The translations under genes and the position numbers were made by a program. 5,133 nucleotides of DNA from Rhodospirillaceae bacterium (GTDB lineage Bacteria; Pseudomonadota; Alphaproteobacteria; Rhodospirillales; 2-02-FULL-58-16): the NCBI GenBank assembly GCA_030623425.1, contig JAUXMA010000149.1, positions 1 to 5,133 on the forward strand, given 5' to 3'. Below, piece by piece: positions 1 to 5,133 of the stretch (position 1 is its first letter; each line of letters begins with the position of its first letter). A model generated the notes under the pieces. That model saw nothing but the letters and a program-made list of their open reading frames with translations, did no database searches and was not told the DNA's origin.

Positions 1-153
1 ACCTGACCAGCGAATATCCCCTTCTGCCTATACCCGGAAGCGCCCGAAACTCCGCCAGAGGTCCGCTTTCAGGCGCTTGAGCTAACATCGGGGCGGCAAG
101 CTATCGTCTGATTACGGGGCGTCATTTATGAGTATGTGAGTTAGTACAAACGC

Positions 154-164
154 GAAATGCTCTA
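154..164. repeat. Solo copy of the 129-bp element's terminus at the mltG stop
   Basis: The 11 bases GAAATGCTCTA are identical to 11 of the 12 bases at the right end of the palindromic element at 2826-2954. They include the outer TA, which here forms part of the mltG stop codon (TAG on the minus strand). No matching second terminus lies between position 1 and here, and the inward sequence does not resemble the element's interior. It could be a degenerate copy, a relative with a different interior, or a copy cut by the window edge. CGCGA (151-155) and TCGCG (165-169) flank the repeat closely and could form a 5-bp hairpin followed by TTTG on the minus strand. That would be at best a weak terminator for mltG. 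Confidence 0.45.
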
Positions 165-1157
165 TCGCGCCGGCATCAGTTGCCGGCGGCGGATGGTGCG
201 CAATTTGGCGACGTTGCGGTTGTGGTCGGCCAGCTTGCGGGCGAAAACGTGGCCGCCGGCGCCGTCGGCGACGAAGTAAAGTTCGTCGGTCACCGCCGGG
301 TTGAGCACCGCCTCGATGGCGGCCCGGCCGGGATTGCAGATGGCGGCGGGCGGCAGGCCGTCGATCAGATAGGTGTTGTAGGGTGTTGGCGTCCGCAGGT
401 CGGCGTGGCTCAAAGGCCGTTTCAACTCCCCCCCGGCAAGCGCCAATCCATAGGCCACCGTCGGATCCGATTGCAGCCGCATGCCCCGGCCGAGGCGGTT
501 GAGGAAGACGGCGGCGACGCGCCGGCGCTCTTCTCGCCTGGCCGTTTCCTTCTCGACGATGGAAGCCAAAATCAGCGCCTCGCCGGGGCCCTTTAACGCC
601 AATCCCGGCGCCCGGCCGGTCCACAGCTGGCCGAGGGTCTCGTCCATGGCCCTGGCCATGCGGGCGATGACGGCGTCGCGGCGGTCGCCGTGGGAGAAAT
701 GGTAAGTCTCGGGCAGCAACGTCCCCTCGGCGGGCGCCGGCCCGGTCAAGCCCGTCAGTTCCTTGGTGGCATCGAGCGCGGCGACGACTTGCCCGACCGT
801 CAGCCCTTCGGCGACGGTCAGGCGCCGGACCACGGTCTTGCCGTCTTGCAGGAGCTTGACGATTTCCTTGAGGCTGATGCGAGCCGGAAAAAGATATTCG
901 CCGGCGCGGAGCGCCCTGTCGGCTCCGCCGAGAAGGGCGGCCAAGCGAAAGATCCAAGGATCGGCAAGAACCCCGGCCCGGGCGAGGACGTTGGCGATAT
1001 CGTCGACCCCGGCGCCGCGGGGAATGATCACCGCCGTATCCGCCGGCAGCGGACCAGGCCTGACGAATTGAGCATATCCCCAAATGAAAACGCCAACCGA
1101 GGTGACGCCGAGAACGAGAAGCAAATAAGCGAGGCGTGCCAGGGACCGGGCTCTCAA
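162..1157 (-). CDS. mltG: Endolytic murein transglycosylase MltG (YceG family)
   Basis: This 331-residue protein matches the YceG/MltG family, inner-membrane lytic transglycosylases that cleave nascent glycan strands in the periplasm. Family members are about 340 residues long. Residues about 8-30 form one hydrophobic N-terminal membrane segment ([10 protein letters not shown]...), with Arg residues before it, so the rest should face the periplasm. A LysM-like region is expected at about 40-105. The catalytic domain follows and carries LLPETYHF (147-154), ASIVEKET (198-205), [10 protein letters not shown] (228-237) and [12 protein letters not shown] (259-270). By analogy with E. coli YceG, Glu202 in VEKET is the probable catalytic acid. 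The start is TTG. It overlaps the fabF stop as TTGA, and no Shine-Dalgarno is visible, which fits translational coupling. Any later start I see would cut into the membrane segment. The stop codon TAG lies inside a short repeat (154-164). The family call is firm and the start is less certain. Confidence 0.95.
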   Translation of the reverse strand: MRARSLARLAYLLLVLGVTSVGVFIWGYAQFVRPGPLPADTAVIIPRGAGVDDIANVLARAGVLADPWIFRLAALLGGADRALRAGEYLFPARISLKEIVKLLQDGKTVVRRLTVAEGLTVGQVVAALDATKELTGLTGPAPAEGTLLPETYHFSHGDRRDAVIARMARAMDETLGQLWTGRAPGLALKGPGEALILASIVEKETARREERRRVAAVFLNRLGRGMRLQSDPTVAYGLALAGGELKRPLSHADLRTPTPYNTYLIDGLPPAAICNPGRAAIEAVLNPAVTDELYFVADGAGGHVFARKLADHNRNVAKLRTIRRRQLMPAR

Positions 1158-2416
1158 GGCGGCGGCTGAAAGACCAAGGAAGCGTTGGTTCCGCCGAAGC
1201 CAAAGGAATTGGTAAGGACCGCCCGCACTTTTCGCTCCTTGGCCTGATGGGGGACCAGGTCGAGGTCGCAGCCGGGCGACGGATTGTCGAGATTGAGGGT
1301 CGGCGGCACCACCCCGTCGCGCATGGCGAAGATCGAGAAGATGGCCTCGACGGACCCCGCCGCGCCCAACAGATGGCCGATGGCGGACTTGGTGGACGAC
1401 ATGGAAAGGTCATGGGCGGCCGGTCCGAACAACCGTTTCACCGTCGCCAGTTCGATTTCATCGCCCAAGGGAGTCGAGGTTCCGTGGGCATTGATGTAGT
1501 CGATATCCTCCGGGTTCAACCTGGCCCGCTTGAGCGCCGCCTGCATGCAACGATAGGCTCCGTTCCCATCCTCGGCGGGCGCGGTGATGTGATGGGCATC
1601 TCCCGACATGCCGTAACCGACCACTTCGGCATAGATGTTGGCGCCGCGCTTTTTGGCGTGCTCCAGTTCCTCCAGCACCACGATCCCGGCGCCCTCGCCC
1701 ATGACGAAGCCGTCGCGGTCCACGTCCCACGGCCGAGAGGCCTTTTCCGGCCTATCGTTGAAATGGGTCGACAAGGCCTTGGCCTGGGAGAAGCCGGCCA
1801 TGCCGAGGCGGCAACAAGCGGCTTCCGCCCCCCCCGCCACCATGACGTCGGCGTCTTCCAGCATGATCATTCGGGCGCCGTCGCCGATGGCGTGCGCGCC
1901 GCTTGAACAGGCCGTGACCACCGCGTGGTTGGGCCCCTTGAAGCCGAATCTGATGGAGACGTGTCCGGAAACCAAATTGATCAGGCTGGCGGGGATAAAA
2001 AACGGGCTTAGGCGCCTGACACTGACGGTTTCGACTATTATGGCGCTCCGCGATATTTCCGGCAACCCGCCGATGCCGGAACCAATGATGACGCCGGTGC
2101 GGCAAAGGGATTCCTCGTCATCCGGCGTCCAGCCGGCATCCTCGACCGCTTGGCATGCCGCCGCCAGGCCATAGAGGATGAAAGCGTCCATGCGGCGGCG
2201 TTCTTTCGGAGTGACCCAGTCGCCGGCGTTGAACTGGCCGTCGGCGCCATCGCCTTCGGGTACCTGTCCGGCGATTTTCGCGGGCAAGTCGGAGACATCG
2301 AAGGATTGGATGGCGCCGATGCCGGAATGGGCGTTGATCAGGCGCTGCCAAGAGGCCTTGGCCCCGCAACCGAGCGGCGTGATGAGCCCAATACCGGTGA
2401 CAACCACACGTCTCAT
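1154..2416 (-). CDS. fabF: 3-oxoacyl-[ACP] synthase II (KAS II)
   Basis: This 420-residue protein is a full-length FabF-type condensing enzyme (E. coli FabF has 413). It catalyses decarboxylative condensation of malonyl-ACP with acyl-ACP in the elongation cycle of type II fatty acid synthesis, in the cytoplasm. The thiolase-fold triad is visible: nucleophile Cys170 in TACSSG, His311 in [11 protein letters not shown] and His348 in [12 protein letters not shown], with Lys343 close by. Other family marks are [11 protein letters not shown] at the N-terminus, SPFFIPASL (137-145), [10 protein letters not shown] (267-276) and [11 protein letters not shown] (403-413) at the C-terminus. A Cys-His-His triad separates it from FabH (Cys-His-Asn). 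The ATG start has only a weak ribosome site. The gene lies 87 bp after acpP and overlaps mltG by 4 bases, so cotranscription is likely. FabB is the main alternative, but the length, the motifs and the position after acpP favour FabF. Confidence 0.97.
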   Translation of the reverse strand: MRRVVVTGIGLITPLGCGAKASWQRLINAHSGIGAIQSFDVSDLPAKIAGQVPEGDGADGQFNAGDWVTPKERRRMDAFILYGLAAACQAVEDAGWTPDDEESLCRTGVIIGSGIGGLPEISRSAIIVETVSVRRLSPFFIPASLINLVSGHVSIRFGFKGPNHAVVTACSSGAHAIGDGARMIMLEDADVMVAGGAEAACCRLGMAGFSQAKALSTHFNDRPEKASRPWDVDRDGFVMGEGAGIVVLEELEHAKKRGANIYAEVVGYGMSGDAHHITAPAEDGNGAYRCMQAALKRARLNPEDIDYINAHGTSTPLGDEIELATVKRLFGPAAHDLSMSSTKSAIGHLLGAAGSVEAIFSIFAMRDGVVPPTLNLDNPSPGCDLDLVPHQAKERKVRAVLTNSFGFGGTNASLVFQPPP

Positions 2417-2503
2417 GCAATTACCATGATCCGGCGCCGGCGCCTATTTTGCCGCCAATACGCCCCGACAGCGGCACGGCCCCACCCTTCATCGGCCCAA
2501 AGT

Positions 2504-2740
2504 TCAGGAGCTTTGGGATTGGATGAAATCAATAGCGTCCTTGATGGTCAGGATCTTTTCGGCGGACTCGTCGGGAATCTCACAGCCGAATTCCTCTTCA
2601 AATGCCATGACCAGTTCGACCGTATCCAAACTGTCCGCGCCCAGGTCGTCGATGAAACTGGCGTTATCGACCACTTTCGATTCCTCGGCGCCCAGATGTT
2701 CCAGGACGATTTTTTTCACGCGGTCGGCGACATCACTCAT
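2504..2740 (-). CDS. acpP: Acyl carrier protein
   Basis: This is a 78-residue, acidic, Leu/Val/Glu-rich protein of the usual ACP length. It carries growing acyl chains as thioesters on 4'-phosphopantetheine and is the shared substrate carrier for FabD, FabG and FabF in the cytoplasm. The attachment site is Ser37 in the motif [10 protein letters not shown]. The helix that partner enzymes recognise follows it ([12 protein letters not shown]), and the N-terminal helix [12 protein letters not shown] is typical. The ATG is preceded by GAGGA (2749-2753) with 8 bases of spacing, the best ribosome site of the minus-strand genes, as expected for an abundant protein. It stands 345 bp from fabG, far more than the other gaps in the cluster, so it may have its own promoter. 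I could not identify a convincing -35/-10 pair in the gap. Confidence 0.98.
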   Translation of the reverse strand: MSDVADRVKKIVLEHLGAEESKVVDNASFIDDLGADSLDTVELVMAFEEEFGCEIPDESAEKILTIKDAIDFIQSQSS

Positions 2741-3085
2741 GGTTTCTGTCCTCGGATTTAAAATTCATTTTCACGCAAGGATTGGAGGCTGCATTCTCTC
2801 CCGGCCCGTCCAGGTTCTATTCACTTAGAGCATTTCAAGGTTAGTCGGCGCCAGCCCGCACCCCCACCCGGCTACCCAAAGCCATTAGTATGCTATGGGT
2901 GGCCGGGAGGGGGAGCGGGCCGGTGCCGATTCTCTCTAACCATGAAATGCTCTAGACTCCGCGATCTTTATAATTCCGCCGATTCCCAAGAATCATGTCT
3001 GGATGGCAAATGGCCCCGTTTCCTAACACAGATTATGAGCCTTGACCAGCATCCAGGAAAAGGCCTTAAAAAGCCGGGATTTGTG
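2741..3085. other. 345-bp intergenic region between fabG and acpP
   Basis: No credible gene lies here. The plus-strand reading frames across it are short and have no recognisable composition or motif. Three parts can be seen. Positions 2741-2825 form the acpP leader, with its ribosome site at 2749-2753. Positions 2826-2954 hold the palindromic element. Positions 2955-3085 are an A/T-richer stretch just after fabG. That stretch includes AAGGCCTT with a short T run on the minus strand, which is too weak to call a terminator. A minus-strand ATTATAAAG near 2970 resembles a -10 box, but I found no -35 at the right spacing. A promoter for acpP-fabF-mltG is likely in this gap but is not located. Confidence 0.6.
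2826..2954. repeat. 129-bp palindromic, MITE-like intergenic element
   Basis: The ends are a perfect 12-bp inverted repeat, TAGAGCATTTCA (2826-2837) and TGAAATGCTCTA (2943-2954). Inside it, GGTTAG (2839-2844) pairs with CTAACC (2936-2941), and 2845-2882 pairs with 2892-2929 at 32 of 38 positions. The loop is 9 bases (2883-2891), and there is one 6-base bulge on the right arm (2930-2935). In total about 50 base pairs can form. Both ends carry TA, which would fit a TA target duplication of the IS630/Tc1-mariner kind. It is too short to encode a transposase and has no T tract beside the stem, so it is not a standard intrinsic terminator. The architecture resembles non-autonomous elements such as MITEs or ERIC-like repeats. 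The palindrome is directly visible. Its mobility is inferred. Confidence 0.8.
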
Positions 3086-3823
3086 CTAGATCATCGCCAT
3101 CCCGCCATTCACATGGATGGTCTGGCCGGTGACGTAGGCCGCTTCGTCGCTGGTCAGATAGACGACGGCGGCGGCGACCTCGGCGGCGGTACCGAAACGT
3201 CCGCCGGGGATCGTCTTCAGAAGATTTTCCTTCTGATCGTCGGTGAGCGATTCCGTCATCGCTGTGGCGATGAAACCGGGGGCAACGCAATTGGCGGTGA
3301 TTCCTCTTGTCGCCACTTCCCGGGCCACGGACTTGATCATGCCGATGAGCCCCGCCTTGGAAGCGGCGTAATTGGCCTGGCCGGGGTTTCCCGTCACCCC
3401 GACGATTGAAGTAATGGCGACGATCCGACCCCATCGTTTTTTGATCATTCCCTTGAGGGCGGCGCGGGACAATCGGAAAGCCGCCGTGAGATTGACGTCC
3501 AAGACTCTCCGCCAGTCTTCGTCCGGCATCCGCATGGCCAGACCGTCGCGAGTCATTCCGGCGTTGTTGATGAGAATGTCGACGCCGTCCATCGCCGCCG
3601 CGGCGTCCCGAAGCAAGGCTCCGGCGCCCTCGGGCTCGGCCAGATCGCAAGGAATCACGTGGACGCGCTCTTGCAAATCATCGGCCAGGGCCTGAAGGGC
3701 GGCGGTCCGCGTCCCCGACAGGGCGACGGTCGCCTTTCGGGCGTGCAGCGCCCGGGCGATGGCGCCGCCAATGCCGCCCGAAGCGCCCGTCACCAACGCC
3801 GCTTTTCCGTTCAAATCAAACAT
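3086..3823 (-). CDS. fabG: 3-oxoacyl-[ACP] reductase
   Basis: This 245-residue short-chain dehydrogenase/reductase (E. coli FabG has 244) reduces 3-ketoacyl-ACP to 3-hydroxyacyl-ACP with NADPH, the first reduction of each elongation cycle, in the cytoplasm. The Rossmann nucleotide-binding motif is TGASGGIG (12-19), followed by NNAG (86-89). The catalytic tetrad is Asn111, Ser139, Tyr152 and Lys156 (YAASK), at E. coli positions plus one. The FabG-like C-terminus ends TGQTIHVNGGMAMI, and APGFIATAMT (181-190) fits the substrate loop. I chose the ATG at 3821-3823 because family members begin right before the first beta strand and GGGAAGGA lies upstream. A TTG 16 codons earlier (3869-3871) is in frame but adds residues with no family match. 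It lies 54 bp after fabD, so cotranscription is likely. Confidence 0.97.
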   Translation of the reverse strand: MFDLNGKAALVTGASGGIGGAIARALHARKATVALSGTRTAALQALADDLQERVHVIPCDLAEPEGAGALLRDAAAAMDGVDILINNAGMTRDGLAMRMPDEDWRRVLDVNLTAAFRLSRAALKGMIKKRWGRIVAITSIVGVTGNPGQANYAASKAGLIGMIKSVAREVATRGITANCVAPGFIATAMTESLTDDQKENLLKTIPGGRFGTAAEVAAAVVYLTSDEAAYVTGQTIHVNGGMAMI

Positions 3824-3877
3824 GGTTTGCCCATCCTTCCCTGCCCAAACAACTAAGACGTCCTGAGACAAACTTTG

Positions 3878-4819
3878 TTACAGGGTTTTCAAGAACGCCT
3901 CGATTTCGTCCGGCGCCGTCACGAAAACGCCGGTCAGATCGCCGTCGATGCGCCTGACGAGGCCGGTCAGTACCTTGCCGGAGCCGACTTCGACCAGGGT
4001 ATCGACACCCTTGTCTTTCATGTAAAGCACGCTTTCGCGCCAACGCACCATGCTGGTCACTTGCTCGACGAGCAGACGACGAATGTCGGCGGGATCTTCC
4101 ACCGGCCCGGCGGTAACGTTGGCGATCAGGGTCACCGCCGGGTCTGAAACCGTGATCCCGTCCAGGGCTTCGGCAACGGCCTCGGCCGCCGGCGCCATCA
4201 GCGCGCAATGAAAAGGGGCGCTGACCGGCAGCAAGATGCATCGCCTGGCGCCGCGCTCGGGGGCGGTTTCGAGGACCCGCCCGATGGCGGCGCGGCTGCC
4301 GCTGAGGACCACCTGCCCCGGTGCGTTGTCGTTGGCGGCCTCGCAAACATCGCCCTCGGCCGCATCGGCGGCAACGGCCCGGGCCTCGTCAAGGTCGAGA
4401 CCGATCAGTGCCGCCATCGCCCCTTCGCCGACAGGGACCGCATCTTGCATGGCCCGCCCGCGCAGTTTGAGAAGTCCCGCCGCATCGGTCAGCGACAAGG
4501 CTCCGGCCGCGGTCAAAGCCGTATACTCGCCCAAGGAATGGCCGGCGACGAACCGGCAGGCTTCGCCGGCATCCAATCCGCCTTCCTCTTTGATGACGGC
4601 CATCGCCGCCATGCTCACCGCCATCAGGGCGGGCTGGGCGTTTTCGGTCAGCATAAGCTCCTCTTCCGGGCCTTCGAACATCAGCCGTTTGAGGTTCTGC
4701 TTCAAGGCCTCGTCCACTTCCTCGAAGACATGCTCGGCGGCCGGGAAAACCTCGGCCAATTCCTTGCCCATGCCGACGGCCTGGCTCCCCTGGCCCGGAA
4801 AAATAAATGCGCGCGTCAT
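3878..4819 (-). CDS. fabD: Malonyl-CoA:ACP transacylase
   Basis: This 313-residue protein has the usual FabD length (E. coli 309). It transfers malonyl from malonyl-CoA to ACP, supplying the extender unit used by FabF, and is cytoplasmic. Numbered from the chosen start, the motifs are FPGQGSQ (7-13), the nucleophile elbow GHSLGEY with Ser95, Arg120 in LRGRAM (binds the malonyl carboxylate), His204 in SAPFH, and Gln253 with GSGKVLTGL near the end. These correspond to E. coli Ser92, Arg117, His201 and Gln250. I prefer the ATG at 4817-4819 because MTRAFIFPGQGSQ is the common family start. An in-frame ATG five codons earlier (4832-4834) is possible, and neither has a well-placed ribosome site. 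It is the first gene of the minus-strand cluster and has a promoter candidate at 4864-4891. Confidence 0.96.
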   Translation of the reverse strand: MTRAFIFPGQGSQAVGMGKELAEVFPAAEHVFEEVDEALKQNLKRLMFEGPEEELMLTENAQPALMAVSMAAMAVIKEEGGLDAGEACRFVAGHSLGEYTALTAAGALSLTDAAGLLKLRGRAMQDAVPVGEGAMAALIGLDLDEARAVAADAAEGDVCEAANDNAPGQVVLSGSRAAIGRVLETAPERGARRCILLPVSAPFHCALMAPAAEAVAEALDGITVSDPAVTLIANVTAGPVEDPADIRRLLVEQVTSMVRWRESVLYMKDKGVDTLVEVGSGKVLTGLVRRIDGDLTGVFVTAPDEIEAFLKTL

Positions 4820-4863
4820 GTGTTGATAGCCCATCCTGGGTCGGCATGAAGGGAGGCTGAAAA

Positions 4864-4891
4864 GTCATAGCGGCAAAGGACCATCTGTCAA
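4864..4891 (-). promoter_or_regulatory. Candidate sigma-70-type promoter for fabD
   Basis: On the minus strand a perfect TTGACA (-35, 4886-4891, preceded by C as in the alphaproteobacterial CTTGAC form) is followed after 16 bases by TATGAC (-10, 4864-4869). This would start transcription near 4857 and give a leader of roughly 38 bases before the preferred fabD ATG. The -35 is strong and the -10 matches TATAAT at four of six positions. The call comes from sequence alone. Confidence 0.6.
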
Positions 4892-4926
4892 GCGCGGGCG
4901 GGACCGGGAACCGGCATCGCGGGCGG

Positions 4927-4969
4927 CGCCAGGCGGTCGCGCGGCGATGAAAAAACGCTCCGCCTGGCG
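4927..4969. repeat. 10-bp inverted repeat between the divergent promoters
   Basis: CGCCAGGCGG (4927-4936) and CCGCCTGGCG (4960-4969) are perfect inverted copies separated by 23 bases that include an A-run (4950-4955). The right copy ends 5 bases before the rpsF -35 candidate, and the left copy lies about 35 bases upstream of the fabD -35 candidate. It could be an operator for one or both promoters. Chance self-complementarity in GC-rich DNA is also possible. I recognise no specific regulator site. Confidence 0.4.
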
Positions 4970-4974
4970 GCATC

Positions 4975-5003
4975 CTTGCCTTCAGGCTTCATTTGTGTAT
5001 AGT
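4975..5003 (+). promoter_or_regulatory. Candidate sigma-70-type promoter for rpsF
   Basis: CTTGCC (4975-4980) differs by one base from the alphaproteobacterial CTTGAC -35 form. It is followed after 17 bases by TATAGT (4998-5003), which matches TATAAT at five of six positions. Transcription would begin near 5010, leaving a leader of about 90 bases before rpsF. Position and spacing suit a strong promoter for ribosomal protein genes. Confidence 0.6.
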
Positions 5004-5022
5004 TCCGCGCTTTCTACTTCCT

Positions 5023-5069
5023 GCCGGGAGTGGCCCGGCTATACCCGCGACGGTTTCTTCGGAGCGGGT
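5023..5069 (+). promoter_or_regulatory. Two-hairpin 5' leader of rpsF
   Basis: Two stems can form in the predicted leader RNA. The first is GCCGGG (5023-5028) with CCCGGC (5034-5039) around a 5-base loop. The second is ACCCGC (5043-5048) with GCGGGT (5064-5069) around 15 bases. Neither is followed by a T tract, so termination is unlikely. Many bacteria control rpsF through a leader bound by the S6:S18 complex. I cannot confirm that specific motif here, so the regulatory role is an inference from position and structure. Confidence 0.4.
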
Positions 5070-5081
5070 TGAGAAAAGCCG

Positions 5082-5089
5082 AAGGGAGG
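5082..5089 (+). promoter_or_regulatory. Strong ribosome binding site of rpsF
   Basis: AAGGGAGG is an extended Shine-Dalgarno match that ends 9 bases before the ATG at 5099. It fixes the start of rpsF and fits a highly expressed gene. Confidence 0.8.
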
Positions 5090-5098
5090 TTTAACCAA

Positions 5099-5133
5099 AT
5101 GCCTTTTTACGAAAGCGTGTTCATCGCACGCCA
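5099..5133 (+). CDS. rpsF: 30S ribosomal protein S6, N-terminal fragment
   Basis: Only 11 complete codons are present, MPFYESVFIAR, followed by the first two bases of a codon that would be Gln or His. The gene runs off the window edge. The pattern MPxYExVFIAR matches the first beta strand of alphaproteobacterial S6 as I recall it. S6 binds 16S rRNA in the 30S platform together with S18. The strong ribosome site, the upstream promoter candidate and the divergent position next to fabD all support the call. As I recall, rpsF-rpsR-rplI neighbour the fab cluster in many alphaproteobacteria. The short visible length is the main limit. Confidence 0.82.
   Translation, partial: MPFYESVFIAR

Noticed and set aside
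1..88. Possible minus-strand ORF from ATG at 86-88, open to the window edge
   Set aside because: It has 29 codons with no ribosome site and no recognisable sequence. Two plus-strand frames are also open over part of the same stretch, so openness is not informative.
112..1413. Minus-strand 433-residue reading frame overlapping mltG and the end of fabF
   Set aside because: It is very rich in Arg, Pro and Gly with no recognisable domain, as expected for the wrong frame of GC-rich DNA. mltG occupies the same DNA with clear catalytic motifs.
1136..1906. Plus-strand 256-residue frame antisense to fabF
   Set aside because: It lies entirely opposite fabF apart from its first bases, has no start signal or domain, and is explained by codon bias of fabF on the other strand.
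2434..2445. GGCGCCGGCGCC palindrome in the acpP-fabF gap as a terminator or operator
   Set aside because: It is a simple GC repeat with no T tract, and such palindromes are frequent in DNA of this composition.
3058..3085. Possible intrinsic terminator after fabG
   Set aside because: The stem around AAGGCCTT is weak and imperfect, and the T run is only four bases. It is not enough to call.
3824..3871. 16-codon N-terminal extension of fabG from a TTG
   Set aside because: FabG proteins start just before the first beta strand. The ATG at 3823 has an upstream GGGAAGGA, and the extension has no family match.
4208..4849. Plus-strand 213-residue frame antisense to fabD
   Set aside because: It mirrors fabD codon positions and has low-complexity composition and no family features.
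1..5133. CRISPR array, tRNA, rRNA, transposase or phage genes
   Set aside because: No spaced direct repeats, cloverleaf or TTCGANNC-type signals, or mobile-element proteins were seen on either strand.

Overview
The window suggests a GC-rich alphaproteobacterium, probably of the Rhodospirillales type. This rests on the gene order, on the ACP and S6 N-terminal sequences as I recall them from that group, and on CTTGAC-like promoter elements. It is an inference, because no search was run.

Layout. Five genes on the minus strand run right to left: fabD (3878-4819), fabG (3086-3823), acpP (2504-2740), fabF (1154-2416) and mltG (162-1157). A sixth gene, rpsF, starts divergently at 5099 on the plus strand and is cut by the window edge after 11 codons. 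The 279 bp between fabD and rpsF hold two back-to-back promoter candidates, a 10-bp inverted repeat between them and a structured 5' leader in front of rpsF. The last 161 bp downstream of mltG hold no gene I can support.

How the genes work together. FabD loads malonyl groups onto the acyl carrier protein AcpP. FabF condenses malonyl-ACP with the growing acyl-ACP, and FabG reduces the resulting 3-ketoacyl-ACP with NADPH. MltG is a membrane-anchored endolytic transglycosylase that cuts nascent peptidoglycan, so the cluster joins membrane lipid synthesis to wall synthesis. The fab-acpP-fabF-mltG order is a widespread bacterial arrangement. The E. coli version has pabC between fabF and mltG. Here that gene is absent, and the two genes overlap by 4 bases with a TTG start for mltG.

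The least ordinary feature is a 129-bp nearly palindromic, non-coding, TA-bounded element (2826-2954) in the 345-bp fabG-acpP gap. It looks like a miniature inverted-repeat element. Eleven of its 12 terminal bases recur at 154-164, where they supply the stop codon of mltG. Otherwise this is a conserved housekeeping region, and I see no undescribed multi-gene system in it.
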